The notes under the pieces: model-generated | What the model was told of the DNA's origin: nothing | Databases searched by the model: none | The model's input: only the letters and a program-made list of their open reading frames with translations | NCBI RefSeq assembly: GCF_900880625.1 | Contig: NZ_CAAHFB010000001.1 | Coordinates: 1,426,001-1,490,000, forward strand | Source of the DNA: Halorhabdus rudnickae | GTDB lineage: Archaea > Halobacteriota > Halobacteria > Halobacteriales > Haloarculaceae | Reading direction: 5' to 3' | DNA length: 64,000 nt | Shown here: piece after piece, positions 1 through 8,414 of the stretch | How the letters are laid out: each line of letters starts with the position of its first letter | How positions within the stretch are numbered: the stretch's first letter is position 1 | Position numbers and translations under genes: made by a program

Positions 1-2
1 AG

Positions 3-680
3 TCGGCGAGTTACTCACCGGTCTCGGGGTCGTACAAGACGATCCTGCTGGACAACGCCGAGCGGATGCGCGAGGACTTCCAGCAGGCGCTCCGGCGAGT
101 CATGGAACAGTACTACGAGGCGACACAGTTCGTCATCGCGACGCGGCAGTCCTCGACGCTGATCCCGCCGATCCGATCGCGATGTTTCCCCCTGACAGTC
201 AGAGCGCCGACCCACGACGAGATCGTGACCGTGCTGGGGCGTATCGCCGAAGCGGAGACAGCCGAGTACGACGAGGAGGGCTTAGAATACGTCGCGGGCT
301 ACGCCGACGGCGACCTCCGGAAGGCGATTCTCGGCGCGCAGACGACACACGAGGCGGCCGGCGAGATCACGATGGACGCCGCCTACGAGGCACTGGGGGA
401 GGTCCAGACCGACGACCGCGTCGAACGCATGCTAGCCGCTGCCGACGAGGGGGAGTTCCGGGATGCCCGCTCGGAACTCGACGACTTGCTGGTCGAGGAA
501 GGCCACAGCGGTCCTGAAGTGTTGGCGGCGATCCTCCGGGTGGGTCGCGCCCGTTACACCGGGGAAACACTGGTACGCCTCCACCGACTGGCCGGCGAGA
601 TCGACCTGGATCTCGCAGCGGGGACCGACGACCGGATCCACCTCTCACATTTGCTGGCCGAACTCGGGGCGAGCGAGTGA
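3..680 (+). CDS. Replication factor C small-subunit-like protein, 3' part
   Basis: This is the C-terminal 225 residues of an AAA+ clamp-loader subunit; the reading frame runs open to the window edge, so Walker A lies outside. Visible are a Walker B-like LLDNAE segment, the stretch MREDFQQALRRVMEQYY typical of RFC small subunits, and the SRC arginine-finger motif in IRSRCF, followed by the helical lid and collar. The first internal ATG is at 66, but similarity starts before it. Walker B reads DNAE rather than DEAD, and the sensor-1 region reads IATRQ rather than the usual SCN, so this is probably one of the divergent haloarchaeal RFC small-subunit paralogues working with RfcL to load PCNA. Which paralogue it is cannot be settled from the fragment. 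Confidence 0.85.
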   Translation, partial: SASYSPVSGSYKTILLDNAERMREDFQQALRRVMEQYYEATQFVIATRQSSTLIPPIRSRCFPLTVRAPTHDEIVTVLGRIAEAETAEYDEEGLEYVAGYADGDLRKAILGAQTTHEAAGEITMDAAYEALGEVQTDDRVERMLAAADEGEFRDARSELDDLLVEEGHSGPEVLAAILRVGRARYTGETLVRLHRLAGEIDLDLAAGTDDRIHLSHLLAELGASE

Positions 681-806
681 CGGGGTGGACGGCCGAAGGT
701 GGGCGACTGAAAGCGGAGACGGAAGCGAAGACAGAATCCACCGGGCGGAAACCGTTCGCTTCGAAATCCTTATACACGTTTGCGGGGGACGTATGAGTAA
801 CGAACT

Positions 807-1118
807 ATGGACATCGAGATCATCGAGGAAGAGGACAATCCGATGTTGCATCGGACGGACGTCCGCTTCGAGGTAACCCACGAGGAGGCGACGCCGTCGC
901 GGCTCTCCGTGCGTGACTCCCTGGCGGCGATGCTCAACAAGGACGCCGAAGAAGTGGTCGTCCACGAGCTGGACACGAAGTACGGCATGCGCAAGACCGT
1001 CGGGTACGCGAAGGTGTACGACGACCCGGAGTTCGCCCGTGAGGTCGAACAGGAGCACATGCTCGAACGCAACAAGATCCTCGGCGAGGAGAGCGATGCC
1101 GAGGCAGAGGAGGCCTGA
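807..1118 (+). CDS. rps24e: 30S ribosomal protein S24e
   Basis: A 103-residue protein with the S24e fold signature: an N-terminal beta strand ([16 protein letters not shown]), then [15 protein letters not shown] and a basic [22 protein letters not shown] segment. It is a structural component of the small ribosomal subunit in archaea and eukaryotes. The acidic tail ([11 protein letters not shown]) is a haloadaptation. A TATA-like CCTTATAC about 30-40 bp upstream supports a near-leaderless transcript. It is followed after 2 bp by S27ae, the usual archaeal pairing. An ATG at 793 is out of frame and was not used. Confidence 0.95.
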   Translation: MDIEIIEEEDNPMLHRTDVRFEVTHEEATPSRLSVRDSLAAMLNKDAEEVVVHELDTKYGMRKTVGYAKVYDDPEFAREVEQEHMLERNKILGEESDAEAEEA

Positions 1119-1120
1119 CG

Positions 1121-1255
1121 ATGGCCCGGCACGAACTCTACGACGACGACGGCACCACCGAGCGTGAACAGTGCCCCCGCTGTGGCGACGCGTTCCTCGC
1201 CGAGCACGGCGACCGACAGCACTGTGGCCGGTGTGGCTACACCGAGTGGAACTAG
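1121..1255 (+). CDS. rps27ae: 30S ribosomal protein S27ae
   Basis: A 44-residue zinc-ribbon protein beginning [11 protein letters not shown] and ending CGYTEWN. Two CxxC pairs are visible (CPRC and CGRC), as expected for the single zinc site of archaeal S27ae. It starts 2 bp after the S24e stop and is almost certainly translated from the same mRNA. It corresponds to the ribosomal half of the eukaryotic ubiquitin-S27a fusion. Confidence 0.95.
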   Translation: MARHELYDDDGTTEREQCPRCGDAFLAEHGDRQHCGRCGYTEWN

Positions 1256-1343
1256 GCGGTTGCGAAGCCGAACTGTTGTTCTTTTGATCCACCCACAGTG
1301 ATATCCTTGTCCCATTTGTGAGGGACACTACCCATCGTTCGTG

Positions 1344-1363
1344 ACGTATCCCCAGGGATACGT
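1344..1363. terminator. Perfect 9-bp hairpin downstream of the S24e-S27ae operon
   Basis: ACGTATCCC (1344-1352) pairs with GGGATACGT (1355-1363) across a CA loop. It lies about 90 bp after the S27ae stop in a 240-bp gene-free stretch. No clear T-tract follows, so a terminator or RNA-processing role is only inferred from position. A regulatory site for the damaged SDR gene downstream is the alternative. Confidence 0.35.
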
Positions 1364-1495
1364 GGCGTATTGGTTGTAGAAGTTGTTACCTGACGCCGCC
1401 GAACATAACCCAATTGGTACCAGTCCCCACGGCGTGAGAATGGAATTATAGTTTTTTGATTCTCAGATGGAATATTTGTCTGGAATAGTATATAA

Positions 1496-2239
1496 GAACT
1501 ACAGAATGGCGTCGCGATCGTCACAGGTGCGAGTACTGGAATCGGTGCGGCAACAGCCAAACGGTTCGGTGAGGAGGGAGCCAACATCGTGGCGGCCGAC
1601 GTCAACGTGGAAGATGGCGAGCAGACAGTCGCCGAGATCAACGACGCGGGCGGAGAAGCGACGTTCGTCGAGGTCGACGTCAGCGACCCAGCGGACGTAA
1701 CAGCACTGGTCGAGACAGCTGTCGAGACGTATGGCGGACTCGACTTCGCCGTCAACAACGCCGGCATCGAAGGAGAAAACGCAGCGACCAGTGATCAGCC
1801 ACTCGACAACTGGGAGCAAGTCATCGATGTCAACCTCAAAGGAGTGTTCCTCGGGATGCAGGCCGAAATCGATGCTATGCTGGAAGATGGCGGTGGCTCG
1901 ATCGTCAACATGTCGTCGATCGCCGGCCAAGTCGGGTTTCCGAACTCGAGTCCCTACGTCGCGAGCAAACATGGCGTCATCGGATTGACAAAGACAGCCG
2001 CCGCCGAATACAGTGAGTCCGGCGTCCGCGTCAACGCGATCTGTCCTGGCGTGATCGAAACGCCGATGGTCGAGGCAAGTGACCAGGCGATGATCGAGGG
2101 GATCACCGCGGCGACCCCGATCGGTCGCCTGGGCGAACCGCCGGAGATCGGCGATGCCGCCGTGTGGCTGTGCTCTGAGGAGGCCTCGTTCATCACCGGT
2201 GAGTCCCTCGTGATCGACGGCGGGTACATCACCCAGTAA
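1496..2239 (+). pseudogene. SDR family NAD(P)-dependent oxidoreductase with lost start codon
   Basis: The frame encodes an almost complete classical short-chain dehydrogenase/reductase: the nucleotide-binding TGASTGIG motif (1523-1546), NNAG, the catalytic Ser in NMSS, the YVASK catalytic motif, and the IDGGY C-terminus; 247 residues is normal for the family. But the frame opens with TAA at 1493-1495 followed directly by GAACTACAG, where homologues would begin M-E-L-Q. No ATG, GTG or TTG exists in frame until GTG at 1589, which lies after the Rossmann glycine motif. A protein from 1589 would lack cofactor binding. Either the start was mutated and this is a recent pseudogene, or there is a sequence error. 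A TATA-like TATATAAG overlaps the expected start. Confidence 0.7.
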
Positions 2240-2329
2240 CGGCCCGCAGTCGCGGTGGCTCCCGGACTGCTGAGGCCGAGTGGGATCGAAGTCGTCTTTT
2301 CCATCGACGATAGAGCCTCTACCGATTGA

Positions 2330-4147
2330 ATGGAACGGACAGCGAGTAACGACGACGCCACCCGGGTACTCGGAATTGAAGGCACAGCCTGGGCCGCCAG
2401 CGCAGCCATCTACGACGTCGATGCTGACGACGTCACGATCGAGACGGACGCATACGAACCCGACAGCGGCGGCATTCACCCGCGGGAAGCCGCCGAACAC
2501 ATGCAAGAAGCCATCCCGGAAGTCGTTGAGCGTGCGCTCGATATCGCTCGCAAGCAGGCCCAAAAGGCGGGCGAAGACCCCGAGGAGTCGCCGGTCGACG
2601 CCGTCGCCTTCTCGCGAGGTCCCGGACTCGGTCCCTGTCTGCGGATCGTCGCCACGGCCGCACGGGCACTTGCCCAGCGACTCGACGTGCCGCTGGTCGG
2701 CGTCAACCACATGGTGGCACACTTGGAAATCGGTCGCCACCGCTCGGGCTTTTCCTCGCCGGTCTGTTTGAACGCTTCCGGCGCGAACGCCCACGTCCTT
2801 GGGTATCGCAATGGCCGCTATCGCGTCCTTGGCGAGACGATGGACACCGGTGTCGGCAATGCTATCGACAAGTTCACCCGTCACCTCGGGTGGTCTCACC
2901 CCGGCGGGCCGAAAGTCGAGAAACGCGCCAGGGACGGCGAATATATCGACATGCCCTACGTCGTCAAGGGGATGGACTTCTCCTTTTCGGGGATCATGAG
3001 CGCCGCCAAGCAGGCCGTCGACGGGGTTCCCGCGAGCGAAGCGAGCGGGAGCTCGTCGGACCGTCAGTCCGACGGTGGGGAGGCAGTCGAAGACGTCTGC
3101 TACTCGCTGCAGGAAAACATCTTCGCGATGCTGACCGAAGTCAGCGAGCGCGCGCTCTCGTTGACGGACGCCGACGAACTCGTCCTCGGTGGTGGCGTCG
3201 GCCAGAACGAGCGTCTTCGGGAGATGCTTGCGGAAATGTGCAAACAGCGCGGGGCGGACTTCTACGCCCCCGAACCGCGATTGCTGCGGGACAACGCGGG
3301 GATGATCGCCGTCCTCGGCGCAAAGATGTACGCGGCGGGCGACACGATCGCGGTCGAGGACTCGACGGTTCGCCCGGACTTCCGGCCCGACGAGGTGGCC
3401 GTCAGCTGGCGTTCAGGTGAGTCCGTTGGCTCGTGGGCGGGCTCAAGCGATAGTGAACGGGTTCAGGGTGCCGAGGCGACCGTCACCGTCGAGAATGGCC
3501 GCGTCCGCAAACGCCGGAACCCGCGCACGTACCGCCACCCCACGCTCGACGAGCGCCTACGGACCGAACGCACACGCGAGGAAGCGCGTCTCACCAGCGA
3601 GGCGCGGCGGGCGGGCGTGCCGACACCGGTCGTTTACGACATTGATCCACAGGACAGCGTGCTGGTCTTCGAGCGCGTCGGCGACCGGGACCTGCGGGCA
3701 GAACTCACCGTCGAGCGCGTGAGGGATGTCGGACGACATCTGGCGACGATCCACGACGCGGGGTTCGTCCACGGTGATCCGACGACGCGCAACGTCCGGC
3801 TCGCGGGCGGCGCGAGCGAAGAGAGCGCCGCCGACAGTGCGAGTAGCGCGGAACGGAGTTCCGCAGACAGTCAAGCGGCGAAGCCGCGAGGCGACGGTGA
3901 CAGACGGAGCCGTGAGCAGGCCCCGGATCGCACATACCTGATCGACTTCGGACTGGGCTACTACAGCGATCACGCCGAGGATCACGCGATGGACCTGCAC
4001 GTCTTCGGCCAGTCGCTATCGGGGACAGCCAACGACGCCGAACCACTGTGTGAGGCCGCAGAAGCGGCCTACCGCGAGGCAAGCGAGCGGGGCGAAACCG
4101 TCCTGGATCGCCTGCGGGAGATCGAAGGCCGCGGCCGGTATCAGTGA
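2330..4147 (+). CDS. Bifunctional tRNA t6A synthase subunit Kae1 / atypical kinase Bud32
   Basis: A 605-residue fusion of two KEOPS subunits. Residues 1 to about 330 form the Kae1/TsaD ASKHA domain with the metal-binding NHMVAHLE motif, the SFSG loop and GGGVGQNERL; this half transfers threonylcarbamoyl to A37 of ANN-decoding tRNAs. Residues about 390-605 are Bud32, with the VHGDPTTRN catalytic loop and the LIDFGLG metal motif; this is a KEOPS P-loop-less kinase/ATPase. The fusion is common in Euryarchaeota. Two low-complexity Ser/Ala/Asp-rich inserts are odd: one in Kae1 (nt 3031-3085) and one of about 40 residues between the Bud32 catalytic loop and DFG (nt 3806-3920). Both are built of small DNA palindromes. 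Confidence 0.95.
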   Translation: MERTASNDDATRVLGIEGTAWAASAAIYDVDADDVTIETDAYEPDSGGIHPREAAEHMQEAIPEVVERALDIARKQAQKAGEDPEESPVDAVAFSRGPGLGPCLRIVATAARALAQRLDVPLVGVNHMVAHLEIGRHRSGFSSPVCLNASGANAHVLGYRNGRYRVLGETMDTGVGNAIDKFTRHLGWSHPGGPKVEKRARDGEYIDMPYVVKGMDFSFSGIMSAAKQAVDGVPASEASGSSSDRQSDGGEAVEDVCYSLQENIFAMLTEVSERALSLTDADELVLGGGVGQNERLREMLAEMCKQRGADFYAPEPRLLRDNAGMIAVLGAKMYAAGDTIAVEDSTVRPDFRPDEVAVSWRSGESVGSWAGSSDSERVQGAEATVTVENGRVRKRRNPRTYRHPTLDERLRTERTREEARLTSEARRAGVPTPVVYDIDPQDSVLVFERVGDRDLRAELTVERVRDVGRHLATIHDAGFVHGDPTTRNVRLAGGASEESAADSASSAERSSADSQAAKPRGDGDRRSREQAPDRTYLIDFGLGYYSDHAEDHAMDLHVFGQSLSGTANDAEPLCEAAEAAYREASERGETVLDRLREIEGRGRYQ

Positions 4148-4154
4148 GGCGGGT

Positions 4155-4171
4155 CCTGTTTTCTCAACAGG
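4155..4171. terminator. Hairpin after the kae1-bud32 gene
   Basis: CCTGTT (4155-4160) pairs with AACAGG (4166-4171) around a TTCTC loop, starting 7 bp after the Kae1-Bud32 stop. The position suggests a transcript end or a stabilising hairpin. No long T-run follows. Confidence 0.35.
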
Positions 4172-4321
4172 CGAGTGAACGGTCGCCACACCCCTAGACG
4201 AACGTACAGATGACAGACATGTTGACATCGGCACGACCCATACAGACAATAATTTCACCAGACCTCTAGTAACAATAAAGGGGCCCGTGTCGGGACGAAT
4301 TGACCTGCGATTGAAACGGAG

Positions 4322-5341
4322 TCAGTCTTCTTCGTCTTCGGATAGATTGAGTTCCGCGAAAAGACGTGCAGTGATGATTTGTTCGATAATATCGAGTAAC
4401 TGGTCGTCGTCGGACGTGTAGTCGGCAAAGATACCGAGTGGGATTTCACCGCCCGCAACGTCGTGATGGCCACCGCCGCTGCCGACATCCTCGAACGCCT
4501 CGTTCAGTATATTCTCGACGTTCACTCGTGCATCTGGTGACCGAGCGCTGATGTGAATGGCGTCCTCGACGAGTCCAAACACGATAGCGGTTTGAACGCC
4601 CTCCAGTCGCACGAGATAATCGACAGCTTGGGGGAGCGCATCCCGTTCAGTCGTTCGGCCGACATGTGAGATGAGTACTGCGCCGTTTATTCTTCGATTA
4701 GCGATGGCGGTCGAAATCGCGTCGATAGTCTCGCCAGTCACTGATGGCGTCGAAAGTTGGCGGAGCATCTCTTGATCTGCGAATTCGTGAAGTTGTCCGG
4801 CTGCATCGTAATCCTCACGCGTGGCTCCACGGAGGAAATCGAGCGTATCCGAACGAATGGCAAACAGGAGTGCCGTCGCAAGATCTGCATCTAGATCGAT
4901 GTCGAGAGTGCAGACATATTCTGTGAGAATCGTCGCTGCTGCCCCCAGTTCAGCACGATGATCGACGAACCGAGCCTCAACGGTATCGGCAGGATGATGA
5001 TCGATCACGATATCTACGTGCGTGTCCGGCGGAACCTGGTTGTTCTCACCGGAAATAGCATGATCGACGAACGCAAGTAACGAGTCCGGTTGGCGGTTCT
5101 GGACGGTCGCAGATTCGAACGGTTGGAGGTCGATATCGAGGAGATTGACGAATGCGCGGTTTTGCTGGTGTGAAATCGTCCCGCTGTAGAGGATAGTCCG
5201 TTCTTCGATACCGGCAGCGCCCGCGATCCGGCCTAACGCCAGCGCACTCGCCAGACAATCTGGATCAGGGTTATTATGGCAGACGATGTTGATTTCGCTG
5301 CCGTCACCGAGAAGCTCATACAGTTGTTGTGGCTGGCTCAT
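4322..5341 (-). CDS. DHH family phosphoesterase
   Basis: A 339-residue RecJ-like/DHH-DHHA1 protein. Motif I is CHNNPDPDCLAS, the DHH signature is VIDHHP, and the C-terminal DHHA1 substrate-binding motif is GSGGGHHDVAGG. These coordinate Mn2+ and hydrolyse phosphodiesters. There is no membrane segment, unlike the paralogue at 37959-39152. Substrates of this subgroup include oligonucleotides (nanoRNase) and cyclic dinucleotides; the sequence does not decide between them. It lies 33 bp downstream of a universal stress protein gene on the same strand, so the two may be co-transcribed. The acidic end LSEDEED is typical of the host. Confidence 0.85.
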   Translation of the reverse strand: MSQPQQLYELLGDGSEINIVCHNNPDPDCLASALALGRIAGAAGIEERTILYSGTISHQQNRAFVNLLDIDLQPFESATVQNRQPDSLLAFVDHAISGENNQVPPDTHVDIVIDHHPADTVEARFVDHRAELGAAATILTEYVCTLDIDLDADLATALLFAIRSDTLDFLRGATREDYDAAGQLHEFADQEMLRQLSTPSVTGETIDAISTAIANRRINGAVLISHVGRTTERDALPQAVDYLVRLEGVQTAIVFGLVEDAIHISARSPDARVNVENILNEAFEDVGSGGGHHDVAGGEIPLGIFADYTSDDDQLLDIIEQIITARLFAELNLSEDEED

Positions 5342-5374
5342 TGTAGTTGTGTGGCTGTTCCGTACTTGGTCCCG

Positions 5375-6118
5375 TCACTTTGCTTCAGCCGCTTCGCGCA
5401 CGTCGGTTTGTTCGTGTTGTACCACGAACACTGGGCCGAGAAACTGTTTGGCGACCTGATCTGCAGTCATCCCGAACAGGAACGTCGTCACTGAGGGATC
5501 GGATTCACCCATGATGATCGCATCGTAGTTGTCGGCTGCATCGACGATCAGCTCTTGATGAGCGTCCCCACGTGAAATTTCGATATCGACCACAGCTTCG
5601 GACACCCCTTGCTCGGAAAGACGTGCTTTGATTCCGTTGAGGAGTGTCTCCACGTCCGCATCAGTTTCGTCCGCTTCGGCGACGTGAAACAGGGTCACGT
5701 TGATGTCCTTCGGTCCGAACAGCCCTGAAACCAGACGGACGAACCGATCGATACCGACGACGCCCCGAACCGCGACGAGTACGTGCTCGATCGGCCTCGT
5801 TGCGTTCGGAATGAGGACCGCGAGACAGTCATGTTCCGTGGTCACCCGATCGATCGTTGTTTGTGCATCGTGGGTGAACACGAGCTGGGAGTCGACTGTC
5901 GCCCCCGCATGCGCGAGTATCGCCGTGAGGTCGTCAAGACGGCGGGTGGCTTGATCTGTGAACTGGGCCTGTGCCTGGCCGGTCGCTGTCTGGTCTGGCA
6001 CGACGTGATAGCCCAGTAAGACGACGTGGGCATTCGTGAGGAGTGCGGGAACCCCCTCCGGAATCGATTCGCGCTCGAGAACGCGAATCGGGATCAGGAT
6101 GGTCGGTCTCTCTTGCAT
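5375..6118 (-). CDS. Tandem-domain universal stress protein
   Basis: A 247-residue protein with two UspA-like alpha/beta domains: residues about 5-110 (TILIPIRVLE to LAVLIPNA) and about 112-235 (HVLVAVRGVV to GPVFVVQH). The second half keeps a stretch resembling the nucleotide-binding G-x2-G-x9-G-S/T region (MGESDPSVTTFLFG). The first half is degenerate there. UspA proteins bind ATP or other nucleotides and help survival under stress, but the exact role is unknown. It sits immediately upstream of the DHH gene and is divergent from nothing close by. Confidence 0.75.
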   Translation of the reverse strand: MQERPTILIPIRVLERESIPEGVPALLTNAHVVLLGYHVVPDQTATGQAQAQFTDQATRRLDDLTAILAHAGATVDSQLVFTHDAQTTIDRVTTEHDCLAVLIPNATRPIEHVLVAVRGVVGIDRFVRLVSGLFGPKDINVTLFHVAEADETDADVETLLNGIKARLSEQGVSEAVVDIEISRGDAHQELIVDAADNYDAIIMGESDPSVTTFLFGMTADQVAKQFLGPVFVVQHEQTDVREAAEAK

Positions 6119-6271
6119 TGTCTGAACAGTCCGTTCCGGCCGTGGGGCCTACTCTAGAACTTGTGGCGCCACCGATAAGAAACCCAGTGCGAATGGTGAC
6201 AAATCTCGGATGCAGTACGTCCGAGATGATGCTGTTTGCCCTGCGAGAGCCGCTGGGCTGTTGGGCTACCT

Positions 6272-8119
6272 CTAGATGTACTCGCTCATCCGATCGAGGG
6301 CGTCGTCGTACTCCTCGATGGCGTCCTCGATCGGATCGGACTCGGACATGTCGACGCCGGCTGTCCGGAGGAGTTCGAGCGGATAGTCACTGGAGCCACT
6401 CGCGAGGAACTCGCGGTAGCTCTCTGCGGCCGGCTGCCCTTCTTCCTCGATCGAACGAGCGATCGCCACGGCAGCGGAAATGCCCGTCGCATACTGGTAG
6501 ACGTAGAAGGAGCGATAGAAGTGCGGGATGCGCATCCACTCTCTGGCGATCCGGTCGTCGATCTCACCTGGCTCGTAGTAGTCGGCCTTGAGTTCCCGAT
6601 AGAGATCGTTCAGCCGGTCGGGTGTCAGGGGCTCGCCGGCCTCGCTCATCTCGTGGGTGCGGTGCTCGAACTCCGCGAACATGGTCTGGCGGTACAGCGT
6701 CGAGCGGAAGCGTTCGAGGTAGGTGTCCAGAACGTGCCGGCGGAAGCGATCGTCCTCGACGGTATCAAGCAGGTGTCGAGTCAGCAACGCCTCGTTGACC
6801 GTCGAGGCGACCTCGGCGACGAAGATCTCGTAGCCCGAGTAGATGTACGGCTGGGCCTCGCTGGTGTACTCAGAGTGCAGCGAGTGACCGAGTTCGTGCG
6901 CCAGCGTGTACATCGACTCGACGTCATCCTGATAGTTCATCAAAATGTACGGCTGGGAATCGTAGGTGCCCCCGGAGTACGCGCCCGACTGCTTGCCGCG
7001 GGTCTCGTAGACATCGACCCACCGCGAGTCCAGTCCCTCGGCGACACGGGACTGGTAGTCCTCGCCCAGCGGCGCGACGGCGTCGACGACGTGCTCGCAG
7101 GCGTCCTCGTAGCTGATCTCGGGACTCTCGGTCTCGGTCAGTGGGACGTACAGATCCCACATCCGCAGATCGTCGCCGTCGGTGTGTTCGCGCTTGAGAT
7201 CGGCGTGGCGGTGCAGTGTCCCCAGGTTGTCCCGGACAGTCTCGACGAGGGTGTCGTAGACTTCGACGGGGACGTTCGGGCCGTTCAGCGACGCCTGGCG
7301 GGCGCTGTCGTAGTTGCGCGCGGCTGCCATTTTCGCGTCCGTCTTGACGGCTTTGGCGTAGGCCGTACCGACAGTGTTGTGGACAGTCTCCCACTCGTCG
7401 TAGAAGGCCTCATAGACATTTTGACGGAACTCCCGGTCGTGGCGCTTCTGGAGGGTCGTAAAGTTATTGAGCGTGATTTCGACCGCGTCCCCGCCTCGCG
7501 GTTCCTTGTCGTCACCGCTCGACCTGTCCGAGGCACTTCGCGCCTCGCTGTCCGGTTCCTCGACAGTGGGAAAGGACATGTCGGCGTTGGTCAGCATGTC
7601 GTAGACCTCGCCGGGTGCGCCAGTGACCTCGCTCAGATCCGCGAGCAAGGATTCGACTTCCGTCGAGCGCGTGTGGGGTTTCATCCGCAACACGTCGTCG
7701 AAGTAGTGCTCGTACTCAGCGAGTTCGGGTTCGGCCTCGATCATCGTCTCGACGTCCTCGCGTTCGAGTGCCTGAATTTCGGGATCGAGGAAACTCGCCG
7801 CGCTTGAAGCCTCGGCCGAGAGCGACTGGGCACGGGTCAACATTGCCTGGGCCTCGTCACGACGGGTGTCCTCGTCGCGACGCATTCGCGCATAGGAGAC
7901 GACGTTCGAAACAGTCCGCATCAGATCCTCGTAATCATCGAGTACCGAGAGGAGCGTCTCGGCGTCGTCCGTGGCTTGCCCCTCGTAACTCGCGACGACC
8001 TCGGTCAACTCCTCGGCCTCCTCGTAGGCTGCTTCCCACTCGTCGCTGTCAGCGTACAGCGACTCCAGAGCCCACGTGTACTCCTCGTCGACTTCGTTGC
8101 GCTCCGGGACTGAACTCAT
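6272..8119 (-). CDS. pepF: Oligoendopeptidase F (M3 family metallopeptidase)
   Basis: A 615-residue cytoplasmic zinc peptidase of the M3B family. The HExxH motif appears in YTLAHELGHSLHSEY, and the downstream Glu lies in the following EIFVAEVASTVNEALL helix. The N-terminal oligopeptidase-F helical domain (residues about 10-200) precedes the catalytic domain. Length fits the family. It cleaves short peptides in protein turnover. An odd insert of about 20 residues rich in Ser, Asp and Arg (SEARSASDRSSGDDKEPRGG, nt about 7490-7555) separates the two domains and contains a GAGGC/GCCTC palindrome like those in Kae1-Bud32. Confidence 0.92.
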   Translation of the reverse strand: MSSVPERNEVDEEYTWALESLYADSDEWEAAYEEAEELTEVVASYEGQATDDAETLLSVLDDYEDLMRTVSNVVSYARMRRDEDTRRDEAQAMLTRAQSLSAEASSAASFLDPEIQALEREDVETMIEAEPELAEYEHYFDDVLRMKPHTRSTEVESLLADLSEVTGAPGEVYDMLTNADMSFPTVEEPDSEARSASDRSSGDDKEPRGGDAVEITLNNFTTLQKRHDREFRQNVYEAFYDEWETVHNTVGTAYAKAVKTDAKMAAARNYDSARQASLNGPNVPVEVYDTLVETVRDNLGTLHRHADLKREHTDGDDLRMWDLYVPLTETESPEISYEDACEHVVDAVAPLGEDYQSRVAEGLDSRWVDVYETRGKQSGAYSGGTYDSQPYILMNYQDDVESMYTLAHELGHSLHSEYTSEAQPYIYSGYEIFVAEVASTVNEALLTRHLLDTVEDDRFRRHVLDTYLERFRSTLYRQTMFAEFEHRTHEMSEAGEPLTPDRLNDLYRELKADYYEPGEIDDRIAREWMRIPHFYRSFYVYQYATGISAAVAIARSIEEEGQPAAESYREFLASGSSDYPLELLRTAGVDMSESDPIEDAIEEYDDALDRMSEYI

Positions 8120-8170
8120 GACCCTTCCGTAGGATGGGCGGGCGCTAAAACGTTCGGCTCCAAGTGTCTC

Positions 8171-8308
8171 TCAGGGCGACGGCTCGACTGCAAGATCCGT
8201 CGCGATCCAGCCGTCGGGATTGCCCTCTTCGGTGAAGACCGTCCGTTCGGGCGAGGACTGAAAGGATTGGACCTCGCTGTCGCCGTCCGGGTCGTCGGCG
8301 CGTGGCAT
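8171..8308 (-). CDS. Small haloarchaeal protein of unknown function
   Basis: A 45-residue acidic protein starting MPRADDPDGD and ending DLAVEPSP. The core ERTVFTEEGNPDGWIATDL resembles a set of very short haloarchaeal hypothetical proteins with a conserved GWI-x-TD ending, but I cannot name a family with certainty. Codon use and strong third-position GC agree with its being coding. It is divergent from the ribbon-helix-helix gene at 8415 and shares a 28-bp palindrome with it. Confidence 0.6.
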   Translation of the reverse strand: MPRADDPDGDSEVQSFQSSPERTVFTEEGNPDGWIATDLAVEPSP

Positions 8309-8336
8309 TACCCGACCGTAGGCGACCGCGTGGTCT

Positions 8337-8364
8337 TATGTGTTTTGGCTAGCCTAAAAACATA
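8337..8364. promoter_or_regulatory. 28-bp imperfect palindrome in a divergent promoter
   Basis: Arms TATGTGTTTTGGC (8337-8349) and GCCTAAAAACATA (8352-8364) are complementary at 11 of 13 positions and meet at GGCTAGCC. The site is 28 bp before the small minus-strand gene and 50 bp before the RHH gene. The core resembles operators of DtxR-type metal regulators (TTAGG...CCTAA). It could instead be the autoregulatory site of the RHH protein. It contains CTAG, the predicted target of the methyltransferase at 19366. Confidence 0.55.
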
Positions 8365-8414
8365 GGAATGCTTCGAGGGATAGATTCATCCCGGTGGACC
8401 TCTCACCCCCGGAT

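Noticed and set aside
1252-1767. Long minus-strand frame opposite the SDR gene
   Set aside because: It is an antisense shadow: it has Ser/Thr/Pro-rich composition, and the plus strand shows a full SDR pattern.
2433-2899. Several antisense frames in kae1-bud32, and similar long shadows elsewhere
   Set aside because: GC-rich DNA lacks stop codons in other frames; these give Arg/Pro/Gly-rich proteins without recognisable motifs.
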